Positions 25,263 to 36,007 of a DNA stretch of 64,000 bases are shown here, in pieces. The stretch comes from DASTPP01 sp035762175 (lineage in GTDB: Bacteria; Myxococcota_A; Polyangia; Polyangiales; Polyangiaceae), in assembly GCA_035762175.1 (NCBI GenBank), contig DASTPP010000329.1, positions 1 to 64,000 on the forward strand, in the 5' to 3' direction. Within the stretch, counting starts at the first letter, position 1. Each line of letters opens with the position of its first letter. The notes below the pieces were generated by a model. That model saw nothing but the letters and a program-made list of their open reading frames with translations. It did no database searches and had not been told where the DNA came from. A program made the translations under genes and the position numbers.

Positions 25263-26291
25263 TCAGGGGCTCGTCGGCAGGCAGGAGATGGAGAAGTGCG
25301 AGCGGCCGAGCCCGACGCGGCACGAGCGCAGCACGTCCATGCCGACGCGCCCCTCGCCGGCGCAGTACGACGAGCCGACGTCGGCGACGAAGACGTCGGC
25401 GCGCTGCTCGGCCGAGCCGAGGCGCACGGTCGCGTTCTCGACCACGCGCAGCGGCACCGCGCGCCCGGCGATGCCGCGGGCCTGCATCGGCGTCGGGGCC
25501 GAGTTCTGCAGCGCCAGGCGCCCCGCGTTCGACGACTCGTTCAGCTGCGTCGCGCCCGCGCCCGAGTCGAGCGTCAGGCGGGCGACGCTGCGGCCGATGG
25601 TGACCGGCGTCAGAAAAAGGAGGTTGTCGAGGCGGCCGACCGGGCTACGACAGAAGGTGGCGGGGGTGGCCGGGGCGGCGGCGACCCGGCGCCGGGCGGC
25701 CGGGCCCTCGAGCCAGAGCGAGGGCTCGCGGAAGTCGAGCATCACCGTCTCGTCGCCCCGGGCGAGCAGCTGGGGCGAGAGCAGGCCGCCGATGCGCAGC
25801 CGCTCGAACACGCTCGGGAAGGGCGACGAGATGAAGTTCTGCGCGGGCCCGAGCTCGCCCCAGCCGTCGAGCTCGGCCGACACGTCGCGCAAGACCGACA
25901 CCGGCAAGAGCTTGCCCGTCGCGTCGTAGAGCCCGCCGTCGGCCTCGTCGGAGCGCAGGCCCGCGTCGCGGACCAGCCAGGGCGCCAGCACGTGCATCGC
26001 CGAGCCCGTATCGACCAGCAGCGTCGCCTGCACCCCGCGCACCGTCACGTCGACGAGCGGCGCGGCGATGCCCGCGCGCGACAGCTCGGGCTCGTAGCGC
26101 AGCCGCGCGTGCCGCAAGATCGGCGCCTTGGCCGCGCCCGCTTCGAGCGGCGCCGTCGACTCGGGCGGGGCCGCCGCGGGCGCCGCCTTCGGGCCCGGCG
26201 CCGGGGCCTTCGCGGGCGGGGCAGCGGCGCACGAGAAACAGAGGGCGCCCGCAAGCAACGAGAAAACCAAGGTAGATCGGGGGGGCCTCAC
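25263..26291 (-). CDS. Retropepsin-like aspartyl protease lipoprotein
   Basis: This 342-residue protein has a lipoprotein leader (VFSLLAGALCFSC, lipobox FSC). Two Asp-Thr/Ser-Gly motifs are visible: LLVDTGSAMHVL near residue 95 and LTLDSGAGATQL near 240. The first sits in a VDVTVRGVQATLLVDTGS context and the second in VTIGRSVARLTLDSGAG, so this is a single-chain two-domain retropepsin-like protein. A C-terminal VGMDVLRSCRVGLGRSHFSISC follows, the usual GMDLL helix of the family. It probably works in the periplasm. The start is GTG 26291, without a clear Shine-Dalgarno. Confidence 0.82.
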   Translation of the reverse strand: MRPPRSTLVFSLLAGALCFSCAAAPPAKAPAPGPKAAPAAAPPESTAPLEAGAAKAPILRHARLRYEPELSRAGIAAPLVDVTVRGVQATLLVDTGSAMHVLAPWLVRDAGLRSDEADGGLYDATGKLLPVSVLRDVSAELDGWGELGPAQNFISSPFPSVFERLRIGGLLSPQLLARGDETVMLDFREPSLWLEGPAARRRVAAAPATPATFCRSPVGRLDNLLFLTPVTIGRSVARLTLDSGAGATQLNESSNAGRLALQNSAPTPMQARGIAGRAVPLRVVENATVRLGSAEQRADVFVADVGSSYCAGEGRVGMDVLRSCRVGLGRSHFSISCLPTSP

Positions 26292-26386
26292 GTTACTTCA
26301 GCTTACAACGCAAGGCTAGGAGGCGCCCGCACTACTTCGAAAAAAAGTTCGACCCCCCGACCCCCCTCACCGCTCGCCCCGACGCG

Positions 26387-26998
26387 TCAGGCGCGGCGCT
26401 TACGGAAGAGCAGCGACAGGTTGTTCGCCGGCATCGCCACCACCTCATCAAGGGCGAGCCCGGCGCCCTTCGCCTCGAGCTCGACGTCTTCGAGCACGCG
26501 CAGGCCCCAGCCCGCGTCGCGCTCGCGCAGCGACGTGTCGAAGGCCACGTTGCTCGGCGCCGCCGGACGCCCCCGCTCGAGAAAGGGCCCGTAGACGTAG
26601 AGAAGCCCCCCCGGCGGCAAGAGCGCCGAGGCCCCCTCGACCAGCGCGCGCGAGGCCCCCCGCGGAGAGACATGCACCAGGTTGATGGCGACGACCGCGT
26701 CGGCGCGCTCGACCGGCCAGGGCTGACGCAGGACGTCGAGCTCGAGCGGCGGGCGCAGGTTCGGGCAAGGCCCCTCGGCCTCGGCCCAAGCGGCGATGCT
26801 GCGCCGCGCGAGCGGGTCGGGGTCGCTCGGCTGCCAGACGAGCGCCGGCAGCGCGCGGGCGAAGAAGACGGCATGCTGCCCCGTCCCGCTGGCGATCTCG
26901 AGCACTCGCCCCTCGGGCGGTAGCGCCCGGCGTAGCACCTCGAGAATAGGCTCACGGTTGCGAAAGGTGGCGGGCGCGTTGCGCCGATCGTCGTTCAA
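26387..26998 (-). CDS. DUF938 family SAM-dependent methyltransferase
   Basis: This 203-residue protein matches the DUF938 methyltransferase family along its whole length. The N terminus (NDDRRNAPATFRNREPILEVL) is characteristic, then motif I VLEIASGTGQHAVFFA, a DPLARRSIAAW segment, NLVHVSPRGA, a PGGLLYVYGPF strand and a C-terminal MPANNLSLLFRK. No substrate is known for the family. The start is TTG 26998 with GAGAGG about 6 bases upstream, because no ATG or GTG fits the conserved N terminus. The gene is divergent from the rhodanese gene. Confidence 0.85.
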   Translation of the reverse strand: MNDDRRNAPATFRNREPILEVLRRALPPEGRVLEIASGTGQHAVFFARALPALVWQPSDPDPLARRSIAAWAEAEGPCPNLRPPLELDVLRQPWPVERADAVVAINLVHVSPRGASRALVEGASALLPPGGLLYVYGPFLERGRPAAPSNVAFDTSLRERDAGWGLRVLEDVELEAKGAGLALDEVVAMPANNLSLLFRKRRA

Positions 26999-27274
26999 GG
27001 AAGCCTCTCGAGCGGGCGCCCCGCGGGGCGCGAAGGGGCCGCGCCCGGGGCCCGGGGCCGCCTGCCTTCGCCGCCGGGCGCCGGCCCCTCGAGCGTAGCT
27101 CGCCCGCCGCGCCCGGGCGACGGCGGGCGGCGCCCCCCGTGACGATCGAGTGTCCCAAGGCGGGCGGCGCCCTGACCCCGCCCCCGGGGCCGGAATCTCC
27201 CGCCATGCTCGGGTGTTGGGCCCGCACCTCGGCCTTGATGCGGTACCTCCCTCGAACGTGGTCGTCGCCTGCGC

Positions 27275-27280
27275 TAAAGT
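27275..27280 (+). promoter_or_regulatory. -10-like TAAAGT directly before the rhodanese start
   Basis: TAAAGT at 27275-27280 lies 4 bases before ATG 27285 and 10 before ATG 27291. TCGAAC stands 17 bases upstream as a weak -35. Transcription would begin at or near the start codon, which fits the absence of a Shine-Dalgarno. A closely similar arrangement precedes the small gene at 28338. Confidence 0.35.
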
Positions 27281-27284
27281 GGGT

Positions 27285-27824
27285 ATGCCTATGCGTCTTA
27301 CCTTCGAGCGACCCATCCTCGCCCGAGCCGCCGTGCTTCTGCTCGGCGGCTCCCTCGCCGGCTTCGGCGTGCATTGGCTGCGCCCGACCTCGCTCTCGCT
27401 CGCGGCCTTCGAACCGCCGACCGCGTGCCAGGGCACCGAAGAGGGCGGCCAGCCCGCGTTCATCGAGCCCGACGAGGCGACCGCGCTCTGCGGCCAGCCC
27501 GACGTCACCTTCGCCGACGCCCGCCCCGCCGCCCAGTACGCCGAGGGCCACATCGCCGACGCGCTGCACGTGCCTTGCGAGGGGGCGGTCTCGATCGCGC
27601 CCGCGGTCGGCCGCCGGCTCGAGTCCGCGCGCCTGGTCGTCGTCTACGGGCAGACGAGCGACGAGGGGGCCGTCACGGCCGAGGCGCTCCGGCGCCGGCA
27701 CCCGGGCGCGAGCGTGCGGGCGCTGCGGGGCGGCTTCCCCGCCTGGGAGGCGCGGGGCTTCGCCTGCGCCGCCGGCCCCTGCGACGAGTGCATGGCCTCG
27801 GGGCCGGCGGGGGCCGCGCCGTGA
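27285..27824 (+). CDS. Rhodanese-like domain protein, active-site Cys missing
   Basis: This 179-residue protein has an N-terminal membrane anchor or signal (ILARAAVLLLGGSLAGFGVHWL) and a single rhodanese domain from about residue 65. The fold landmarks are VTFADARPAAQYAEGHIADALHVP and the C-terminal VRALRGGFPAWEARGF. The strand before the active-site loop reads LVVVYGQTSDEGA, where active rhodaneses have a Cys right after VVY, so the sulfur-accepting residue is absent. A Cys-x-x-Cys-like tail (CAAGPCDEC) sits at the C terminus. It may bind or sense sulfur compounds or redox state. The GTG of the next gene overlaps the stop codon (GTGA), so the two are translationally coupled. Confidence 0.82.
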   Translation: MPMRLTFERPILARAAVLLLGGSLAGFGVHWLRPTSLSLAAFEPPTACQGTEEGGQPAFIEPDEATALCGQPDVTFADARPAAQYAEGHIADALHVPCEGAVSIAPAVGRRLESARLVVVYGQTSDEGAVTAEALRRRHPGASVRALRGGFPAWEARGFACAAGPCDECMASGPAGAAP

Positions 27825-28276
27825 GGCCGCTCGCCTACCTCGCCGCCCGGCTCGGCCTCGGCGCGCTCTTTCTCGTCGCCGGCGCCCTCAAGCTGCGCGA
27901 CCCCTACGCGTTCGCGCTCGAGATCGCCAACTACCAGCTCTTCCCCGCGCTCGCGCCCTGGCTCGCCGCCGCCCTGCCCGCCACCGAGATCGTCGTCGGC
28001 GTCGCGCTCGTGGCCGGGCCGCGCCCCTGGGCGAGGGCCGGGGCGCTCGCGGCCGCGCTCCTGCTCGGCGCCTTCACCGTCGCCGCGACCTCGGCCGTCG
28101 TGCGCGGCGTCAACATCAGCTGCGGCTGCTTCGGCGCCGACTCGGGCCCCGTCACCTGGCTCACGGTCGCGCGCGACGTCGGCCTCGTCGCCCTCGCGCT
28201 CTGGGTCTACGCGCGCCCCGAACCGCTGCCGCGCTGGCCCTCCCGGCGCCCGGGCGCGGCGTCGGCGGCCCGCTGA
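27821..28276 (+). CDS. MauE/DoxX-family membrane protein
   Basis: This 151-residue protein has four membrane segments (LAARLGLGALFLVAGALKL, LAAALPATEIVVGVALVA, GALAAALLLGAFTVAATSAVV and WLTVARDVGLVALALWVYA). It carries the MauE-type Cys motif SCGCFG between TM3 and TM4, seen in DoxD/MauE proteins thought to help disulfide bond formation or redox transfer across the membrane. It starts with GTG inside the rhodanese stop codon (4-base overlap). The pair suggests one thiol-redox function in the envelope, with the rhodanese-like protein as partner. Confidence 0.85.
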   Translation: MRPLAYLAARLGLGALFLVAGALKLRDPYAFALEIANYQLFPALAPWLAAALPATEIVVGVALVAGPRPWARAGALAAALLLGAFTVAATSAVVRGVNISCGCFGADSGPVTWLTVARDVGLVALALWVYARPEPLPRWPSRRPGAASAAR

Positions 28277-28303
28277 GAGCACCCCCTGCGCGCGGGCCCG
28301 TCC

Positions 28304-28331
28304 GTGACCGGCGGGCGAAATGCGGTAAAGT
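28304..28331 (+). promoter_or_regulatory. Candidate promoter for the 78-residue gene
   Basis: GTGACC at about 28304-28309 and TAAAGT at 28326-28331 are 16 bases apart. The -10 ends 6 bases before ATG 28338, again suggesting an almost leaderless transcript. Confidence 0.35.
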
Positions 28332-28337
28332 GCAGGC

Positions 28338-28574
28338 ATGCCGCTCAGTTCGACCGCGCGCACCGTGTACGACACCCTCTGCAAGCGGGCCCGCCAAGAG
28401 CCCCACATCGAAACCTGGACGACGCACACCGAGTCGCCCGAGGTGGTGGCCACGGGGCTCTCGACCCGAGAGCGCGAGAACGCGTTCCGCGAGCTGAGCT
28501 CGCAGAAGCTCGTGGGCCCGGCGCGCGAGAAGGGCAAGTATCACCTGCTCGACCCGGGCATGAGCATCTTGTAA
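28338..28574 (+). CDS. Small hypothetical protein
   Basis: This 78-residue soluble protein is not recognised. It reads like a small winged-helix or helical domain: a helix TARTVYDTLCKRARQEP, then a helix STRERENAFRELSSQKLVG, and a short hairpin GPAREKGKYHLLDPG. That order (helix, helix-turn-helix, beta wing) is compatible with a DNA-binding protein, but this is only pattern-level inference. It is convergent with the AI-2E transporter gene, with 8 bases between the stops. Confidence 0.55.
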   Translation: MPLSSTARTVYDTLCKRARQEPHIETWTTHTESPEVVATGLSTRERENAFRELSSQKLVGPAREKGKYHLLDPGMSIL

Positions 28575-28582
28575 CGCCGCCC

Positions 28583-29734
28583 TCAGGCGATGCGCGGGGG
28601 CCGCTCGCTCTCGCCCCGCGGGGGCGGGTCGGTCTCGTCGGCCGTCAGATCGTCGGGCTCGACCGGGGGCTGCCCGAGGCCCCAGGCGCCCTCTTCGCGC
28701 AAGATGTCGAGCACCTCGATGAGCAGGCGCACGACGAGGGGCCCGAGCACCAGGCCCCAGGTGCCGTAGACGCCGAGGCCCCCGAACATCGCCGCGAGCA
28801 GCACGAAGCCCGGCATTCTCAGCTCGCCGAAGCGCGAGAGCAGCGGGCGCAGCACGTTGTCGAGCGAGCCGATGACCACGGTGCCGATGACGGCCAGAAT
28901 GATCGCCGGCACGTGCCGGCCGGCGAGCGCCAGGCCCGCGGCGACCGGCACCCAGATGAGCGCGGTGCCGAACGAGGGGATGAGCGCCGCGAAGCAGGTG
29001 AGCGCCCCGAGCACGAGCGCCCGCGGCACGCCCAGCGCGACGTACGTCACCGTGGCGCCGAGGCCCTGCACGAGCGCGGTCAGGCCGACGCCGATGAGCA
29101 GGCCGCGGCCGGTCTCGTGGAAGGCGCCGACCAGGCGGCGGGTGTGCCGGCGGTGCAGCGGCGCCCGCGCCTCGAGCCAGCGGTAGGCCCGCGGCCCGTC
29201 GGTCAAGAAGGTGTACGACCCGAGCAGGAAGAGGAAGAGCCAGAGCGCCACCTCGGCCGCGGCCCCCGCCACGGTCTGCAAGACCCGCAGCGCGTTCGAG
29301 CCGTACTGCTTGAACAGGTCGAAGGCCTGGCCGATGCCGAACCCGCGCCAGTTGAAGGGCGTCTCGGCCGCGCTGCCGTTGCCCCCGCCCGAGACGATGG
29401 ACTCGAGCGCGTCCCTTCCGCCCTGCGACGCCAGCACCCGGCGCACGAGGTCGACCGCGTCGCCGGTCAGCGCCGCGAGCAGCACGAGGAAGGGCACCAC
29501 CAGCGCCAAGAGCAGCAAGATGGTGAGCACCGCCGCCGCCCGCTCGCGCCCGCCGACCGCGCGCGAGAAGCGGCGCACCAGCGGCCGCGCCAGCTTGCCC
29601 ACCCAGGCCGAGAGCACCAGCGCCGTCCAGAGCGGCGAGAGCGTGTGCAGCGCCGCGAGCCCCAGCAGGAACGCCAGCAGGCGCAGCGCGTTCTTCTGGT
29701 AGGTGGCCGGGGGGTCTAGGGTCGGGTCTTCCAC
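28583..29734 (-). CDS. AI-2E family transporter
   Basis: This 383-residue protein matches the AI-2 exporter/PerM family in length and topology. About eight hydrophobic segments are visible, with paired N-terminal helices (LRLLAFLLGLAALHTLSPLWTALVLSAWVG and AAAVLTILLLLALVVPFLVLLAAL), a long loop, and C-terminal blocks such as ILAVIGTVVIGSLDNVLRPLL and GGLGVYGTWGLVLGPLVVRLLIEV, the most conserved parts of the family. Members export autoinducer-2, ions or other small solutes; the substrate is unknown here. The start is GTG 29734. Confidence 0.9.
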   Translation of the reverse strand: MEDPTLDPPATYQKNALRLLAFLLGLAALHTLSPLWTALVLSAWVGKLARPLVRRFSRAVGGRERAAAVLTILLLLALVVPFLVLLAALTGDAVDLVRRVLASQGGRDALESIVSGGGNGSAAETPFNWRGFGIGQAFDLFKQYGSNALRVLQTVAGAAAEVALWLFLFLLGSYTFLTDGPRAYRWLEARAPLHRRHTRRLVGAFHETGRGLLIGVGLTALVQGLGATVTYVALGVPRALVLGALTCFAALIPSFGTALIWVPVAAGLALAGRHVPAIILAVIGTVVIGSLDNVLRPLLSRFGELRMPGFVLLAAMFGGLGVYGTWGLVLGPLVVRLLIEVLDILREEGAWGLGQPPVEPDDLTADETDPPPRGESERPPRIA

Positions 29735-29929
29735 GAGGGCCCTCGCGCGGGCGCCCCGCCGCGCCGGGGCGGGCCCGGCTCGGTTGTACCACGGCGGGGC
29801 CCCCCCGGGGGGCTCGGCGCGCGGGGGCCGCGAACGTCCCGCCCTCGGGCGCGGACGCGGGGCGCACCGCGCGGGCGCGGAACGCGGGCGTAGGCGCGGA
29901 GCGCGGGCGTAGGCGCGGGGCGCGGCGCC

Positions 29930-32044
<2,115 letters not shown>

Positions 32045-32126
32045 GTACCATCCTTCTGCGGTGGGCGGGGCCCGCCCCGGGCGCGCGGCGCCGCGGGGGC
32101 GGGCGTCGGGCGCGGGGGCGGGGCGA

Positions 32127-32606
32127 TCAAGCCGGCGGGCGCGAGGTCGGGCTGCGGTCGCCGCGCAGGTGGCTCATCGCGTCGTAGGCCCCTTTGACCG
32201 CCTCGTACTGGCGCCGCAAGATCGGCTCGACGTGCGGCGGCAGCCGGTCGCCGAGCACGTCTTCGTAGGCCTTGATGGCGTCGCCCTCGAGCCGGGCGCA
32301 GCAAGCGACGGCGGCGTGCTCGTCGCCGGCGAGCGTGTGCCGGGGGCCCTGCGGCTCGGGCGACGAGGCCGGCGCCTCGCCCGCCGCGGGCAGGCGCGCG
32401 AGCTCGGCCCGCAGCTCGGCGACGCACTCGGCCCGCTGCTCGGCGTAGCGCTCGAAGAGCGCCCGGCGCTCGGGCGCGCAGGGCGCGGACGCGGCGACGC
32501 GGTACCCCTGCTCGGCGTCGTAGCAGACCTTGATGAGCGCCCTCAGCTTGGCCGCCAAGGCCTCTTCGTGGGGCCTGTCGTCGTCAGTCGTCGGGGGGAT
32601 GCTCAT
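32127..32606 (-). CDS. DUF2383 (PA2169 family) four-helix-bundle protein
   Basis: This 159-residue protein matches the PA2169/DUF2383 ferritin-like family: an early helix KLRALIKVCYDAEQGYRVAA, a second with LFERYAEQRAECVAELRAEL, then DEHAAVACCARLEGDAIKAYEDVL and a final helix PILRRQYEAVKGAYDAM. Conserved Glu and His residues lie where ferritin-like proteins bind iron, but metal binding is unproven for this family. Members are often induced in general stress. A Pro-rich insertion separates helices two and three. The glgX gene follows after 82 bases. Confidence 0.82.
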   Translation of the reverse strand: MSIPPTTDDDRPHEEALAAKLRALIKVCYDAEQGYRVAASAPCAPERRALFERYAEQRAECVAELRAELARLPAAGEAPASSPEPQGPRHTLAGDEHAAVACCARLEGDAIKAYEDVLGDRLPPHVEPILRRQYEAVKGAYDAMSHLRGDRSPTSRPPA

Positions 32607-32903
32607 CGGGGGTGAGTGCCTCCGTCCGGGCCCCTGACCTTATAGCGAGCGCCGCGGCCTGCAAAGGGCGCTCGGGCCCCCCGAACCCCCCAAAGGGCCG
32701 GGGCAGGGCCTTGACTTCGCCGCCCCGCTGGGCGTTGCCCGCCCCCGCCCCCCTGCGCCTCGCCGGGCGCCACCCTCCGAGCCGCGGGGCTTCGCCGCGC
32801 ATTGCCCGCCCCCCGCGGCCCTTCGGCCCGACGCTTCGTCGCGCGTCCCCCGCCCCCGCGGCCCCTCGGCCCGACGCCCCCTCGCCCTGCGGCCGCGACG
32901 CGC
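32607..32903. other. GC-rich gene-free spacer
   Basis: These 297 bases between the EcsC-family gene stop (32904) and the DUF2383 gene start (32606) contain no supported gene. They consist of degenerate GCCCGACGC / CCGCGGCCC strings, with no tandem array and no clear hairpin. Confidence 0.5.
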
Positions 32904-33716
32904 TCAGCCCGGCGCCGCCCCCTCGCCCTCGCCCCCGGCCGAGCCGCGCGCGCGGTAGTGCTCGGCGACCGCGTCGAGGACCCGACTGACGTACCAGGCG
33001 CCCATCGCCGCCCCCACGGCGCCGCCCACCCAGGGCAGCAGGCGGGCCACGCGCCGCGCCCCCCAGCGCTGGACGAGCGTGCTCAGCGCGCGCTTGGCCA
33101 CCGGCATGCTCAGCCCCGCGACGGCCCCGTCACGGTAATAGCGCTGCGCGGCCCCCACGCCGAGCGAGGCGAGCTCGCCGGTCGACGGGCCCTCGCCCCC
33201 CGGCGCGAGGCGCAACTCGGAGAGCACCTTGCGCAGCCGCCGCCCCTCGGCCGGCGCCGACGCGTCGACGCCGTACACCATCGCGAGCTCGGACGCCGCC
33301 CGCAGCGAGAGCGCCGCGATGAAGGGCACCTCGGCCACCAAGCCCGGCAGCCCGAACACGCCCGTGCCGACGCCGCCGGTCGCCGCGATCGCCAGGTACT
33401 TCATGCGCACCCGCTTCGCCACCCGCTCGACCACCGCGGGGTCGAGCGCGGCGACGTCGGCCGGCCCCTCGACCTTCGCGCCTTCGCGCGCGAACGCCGC
33501 GTACACCCGGCGCGAGCTCAGCGTCTTGAGCATGGCCGCATGCACCGCCTCGGCCCCGACCGCGGCAAACCCCTCGGCGGTTCGGCTGAGCCAGCGCTCC
33601 CACGGGGCGTGGGTGGGGGTCGGCGGACGCCACTCGCCCCCCGCATCGGCCGGGGGTCGCCCCTCGGCTTCACCGGGCTTCGAGGCCTTTTCGGGCCCTG
33701 CGTTCGATTGGGTCAT
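32904..33716 (-). CDS. EcsC family protein
   Basis: This 270-residue protein matches the EcsC family (named from Bacillus ecsC, function unknown). The core region is YLAIAATGGVGTGVFGLPGLVAEVPFIAALSLRAASELAMVYG, with two Gly-rich hydrophobic stretches that may associate with the membrane. A second hydrophobic run occurs near the C terminus (LLPWVGGAVGAAMGAWYVSRVLD). The first 45 residues are Pro/Glu/Ala-rich and probably disordered. The ATG at 33716 has GGAGG 5 bases upstream. It stands alone downstream of the beta-helix lipoprotein gene. Confidence 0.82.
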   Translation of the reverse strand: MTQSNAGPEKASKPGEAEGRPPADAGGEWRPPTPTHAPWERWLSRTAEGFAAVGAEAVHAAMLKTLSSRRVYAAFAREGAKVEGPADVAALDPAVVERVAKRVRMKYLAIAATGGVGTGVFGLPGLVAEVPFIAALSLRAASELAMVYGVDASAPAEGRRLRKVLSELRLAPGGEGPSTGELASLGVGAAQRYYRDGAVAGLSMPVAKRALSTLVQRWGARRVARLLPWVGGAVGAAMGAWYVSRVLDAVAEHYRARGSAGGEGEGAAPG

Positions 33717-33813
33717 CGTGCCTCCAAGAGCGTTCGAGCGGGGCCGGAGCCCCCCGCGAGGGCGCCGGCCGGCCCCCTCAGTGTGGCCGAAAACGGCCCC
33801 GGAGGCGAACGAA

Positions 33814-33842
33814 AGCCCGCGGGCAGGCGCAACTGCCGGGCT
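33814..33842. terminator. Hairpin downstream of the beta-helix gene
   Basis: AGCCC and GGCAG at 33814-33826 pair with CTGCC and GGGCT at 33833-33842 around a GCGCAA loop. It lies 39 bases past the stop codon. A second small hairpin (GGCCG-AAAA-CGGCC, 33785-33798) follows. Confidence 0.5.
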
Positions 33843-33880
33843 CGCCGCGGCCGGTCGCAAGGCGACCGAGCGGCGGGGGC

Positions 33881-36007
33881 TCACTGCGGCAGCGACGTAT
33901 CGATGACGAAGTTGTCGAGCTCCCAGGTGCCGTTGTTGGCCGCGCCCCAGTACATGCGAAAATCGGTGAGCGCGCTGCCCGAGCCGTTCGAGGCGAGGGC
34001 GCCGTCGATCTGCAGCGAGGTGCCGACCCAGACCGCGACGCGGCCCGGCCCCAGGCTGCGCATGCTGCCGTCGGGCCCGCGGTAGCCGAGCGTCGCCGAC
34101 GAGCCGTTCAAGAAGTACGAGACCCGGTACATCGTGCCGTCGGCGGCGTAGTTCGCCGACGAGAGGCCCGCCGTCTCGAAGGCGAAGGCGCCCGGGCCCT
34201 TGCCGTCGACGCAGAGCAGGTTGAAGACCTGGTAGCTCGCGCCGGCCGAAGAGTAGTCGATGTGGCCCGCGAAGTTGCCCACCGCCAGGCAGAGGGCGTT
34301 GTTCTGATAGGCGCTGATGGTCCAGTCGCTCACGCCCACGTCGAAGCGCACGGCGAGCGCCGCGGGCGGCGGGGCGGCGAGGTCGGTCCAGCGCTCGAAG
34401 CCCGCGCCGCTGTCGGCGCTGCCGATGCCCTCGCGCACGAGGCGCAGGCGCCCGCCCGCGATCGACCAAGCGCCGCCGTTGATCTCGGCGCCGATGTCGT
34501 TGAACTGGCCGCTCGAGGGGGCGGCCGCGTTCACGTAGGCCGCGACCGAGGTCGAGGACGAAAAGTTCTGCGAGAAGGCCGCGCCGCCGCCGCCCCCGCC
34601 CCCGCCGTACTCGTCGGCCCCGATGTCGAAGGCGCCGTCGGCCCGGGAGTCGCCCTCGAAGTCGGTGGTGAGGTACGCGCCCATGTTCGCGCCGGCGTCG
34701 CGCGCGGGCGAGTCGGCGCGCAGGTGGAAGTCGCCCCCGGCCGAGTTCACGAACTTCGGCACGGCCTCGTCGGTCGTGAAGAGGTTGTTCGACGCCGTGA
34801 AGCCCGACCCGCTCGGGATGGGCGCGACGGTCGAGTCGTGCACCATGATGTTGTTGTGAATCTTGATTCGCGACGGGTTCGAGACGAGCGCGCCGCGCTC
34901 GAACCCGCGCCGGGTGGTGCGCACGAACGTGTTGTTGAGCACCGCCACCTCGGCCCCGGCCGGGATCTCGTTGTGAAAGTAGATGCCGCCCGTGTTCTCG
35001 AGCACGTTGTTGTACACCCAGACGGCGGGCCCGAAGACGATGAACGCGTTGCCCCCCCCGCCGTTGCGTATCACGTTATCGTGCCAGCGGCCCGTGCTCG
35101 CGCCGCCGATCTGGACGCCGTTGTTCTGGTACTGCTGGAAGGGATCCATGCCGTAGCCGTCGATGACGTTGCGGTAGACGTCGACGTCGGCGACCGCGCA
35201 GCCGAGCTGCAGGCCGTCGGAGGCGGCGCGCTCGACGAGGTTGTCGTGAATGCGCACGCCCTTCAGCTCGTGCGGCAAGAGGGTCACCTGCTGCCCGTCG
35301 CAGGTCTTGGTCACGGCGTTGTGGGTGAAGTAGCCGATGTAGAACCCCTCGCCGCGCCGGGTGTCATGAATGTAATTGTGGTGAATGTGCGTGTCGAGCT
35401 GGACGAAGTTCTCGCGCGTGTACTTGCGGGCGCAGTCGGGGTCGCTCTTGGCCATGACGCCCGCGAAGTCGGCCCGGTCGACCTCGAGCCAGGCGATCTC
35501 GAAGTTCGTGCTGCCCCCGGCGACGCTCACGCCCTGCCCGGCGGCGAGCGAGCCGTCGATCTTGATGCCGTACTTCGCCGCCGGGTCGGTCGAGCCGGTG
35601 CCCACGGCCCGAAAGTGCTTCGAGTTGCTGAACGCGAGCGTACCGCCCGAGCTGCCGATGACCGCCCGCCCGCCGCAGTTGGTCACCTCGATGGGCGCCG
35701 AGGCCGTGCCGAGCAGGTTCTTGAAGACGAGCTCGCCATACTGTCCGGCCTTCAAGCAGATGCGCGACCCGGGCGCCAGACCGGTGCCGTCGAACGCGAG
35801 GTAGCCGGTGCCGTTGGGCTCGAGCACCCGGTCGCAAGTCGTCGCGTCCGGCACGCACGCCCAGTGCAGCTCGGCGTCGAGCGCCCCGCCCGTCGCACCG
35901 ACCCCCGCCCCGGGCGGCGCCGCGGGCTCGGGGCCCTCGCAAGCCGCCGGGCAAGCGCAAGCGACGAGAAGGCCGATGAGCGGCCGGGCGCGTGTCACGT
36001 TGATCAT
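33881..36007 (-). CDS. Right-handed parallel beta-helix lipoprotein
   Basis: This 708-residue protein starts with a lipoprotein signal (LIGLLVACACPAAC). Residues 50-480 form a right-handed parallel beta-helix of the pectate-lyase-like type, with recurrent N-N-x-V / H-D-N-L-V-E turns: IHHNYIHDTRR, VRIHDNLVERAASDG, VYRNVIDGYG, WHDNVIRNGGG, VYNNVLENTGG, VLNNTFVRTTRRG and IKIHNNIMVHDS. A C-terminal beta-sandwich of about 200 residues, concanavalin-like, follows a Gly-rich linker. Such proteins usually bind or cleave polysaccharides; no catalytic residues can be assigned with confidence. The ATG at 36007 has AGGAGAGG upstream and fits the lipobox. Confidence 0.85.
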   Translation of the reverse strand: MINVTRARPLIGLLVACACPAACEGPEPAAPPGAGVGATGGALDAELHWACVPDATTCDRVLEPNGTGYLAFDGTGLAPGSRICLKAGQYGELVFKNLLGTASAPIEVTNCGGRAVIGSSGGTLAFSNSKHFRAVGTGSTDPAAKYGIKIDGSLAAGQGVSVAGGSTNFEIAWLEVDRADFAGVMAKSDPDCARKYTRENFVQLDTHIHHNYIHDTRRGEGFYIGYFTHNAVTKTCDGQQVTLLPHELKGVRIHDNLVERAASDGLQLGCAVADVDVYRNVIDGYGMDPFQQYQNNGVQIGGASTGRWHDNVIRNGGGGNAFIVFGPAVWVYNNVLENTGGIYFHNEIPAGAEVAVLNNTFVRTTRRGFERGALVSNPSRIKIHNNIMVHDSTVAPIPSGSGFTASNNLFTTDEAVPKFVNSAGGDFHLRADSPARDAGANMGAYLTTDFEGDSRADGAFDIGADEYGGGGGGGGAAFSQNFSSSTSVAAYVNAAAPSSGQFNDIGAEINGGAWSIAGGRLRLVREGIGSADSGAGFERWTDLAAPPPAALAVRFDVGVSDWTISAYQNNALCLAVGNFAGHIDYSSAGASYQVFNLLCVDGKGPGAFAFETAGLSSANYAADGTMYRVSYFLNGSSATLGYRGPDGSMRSLGPGRVAVWVGTSLQIDGALASNGSGSALTDFRMYWGAANNGTWELDNFVIDTSLPQ

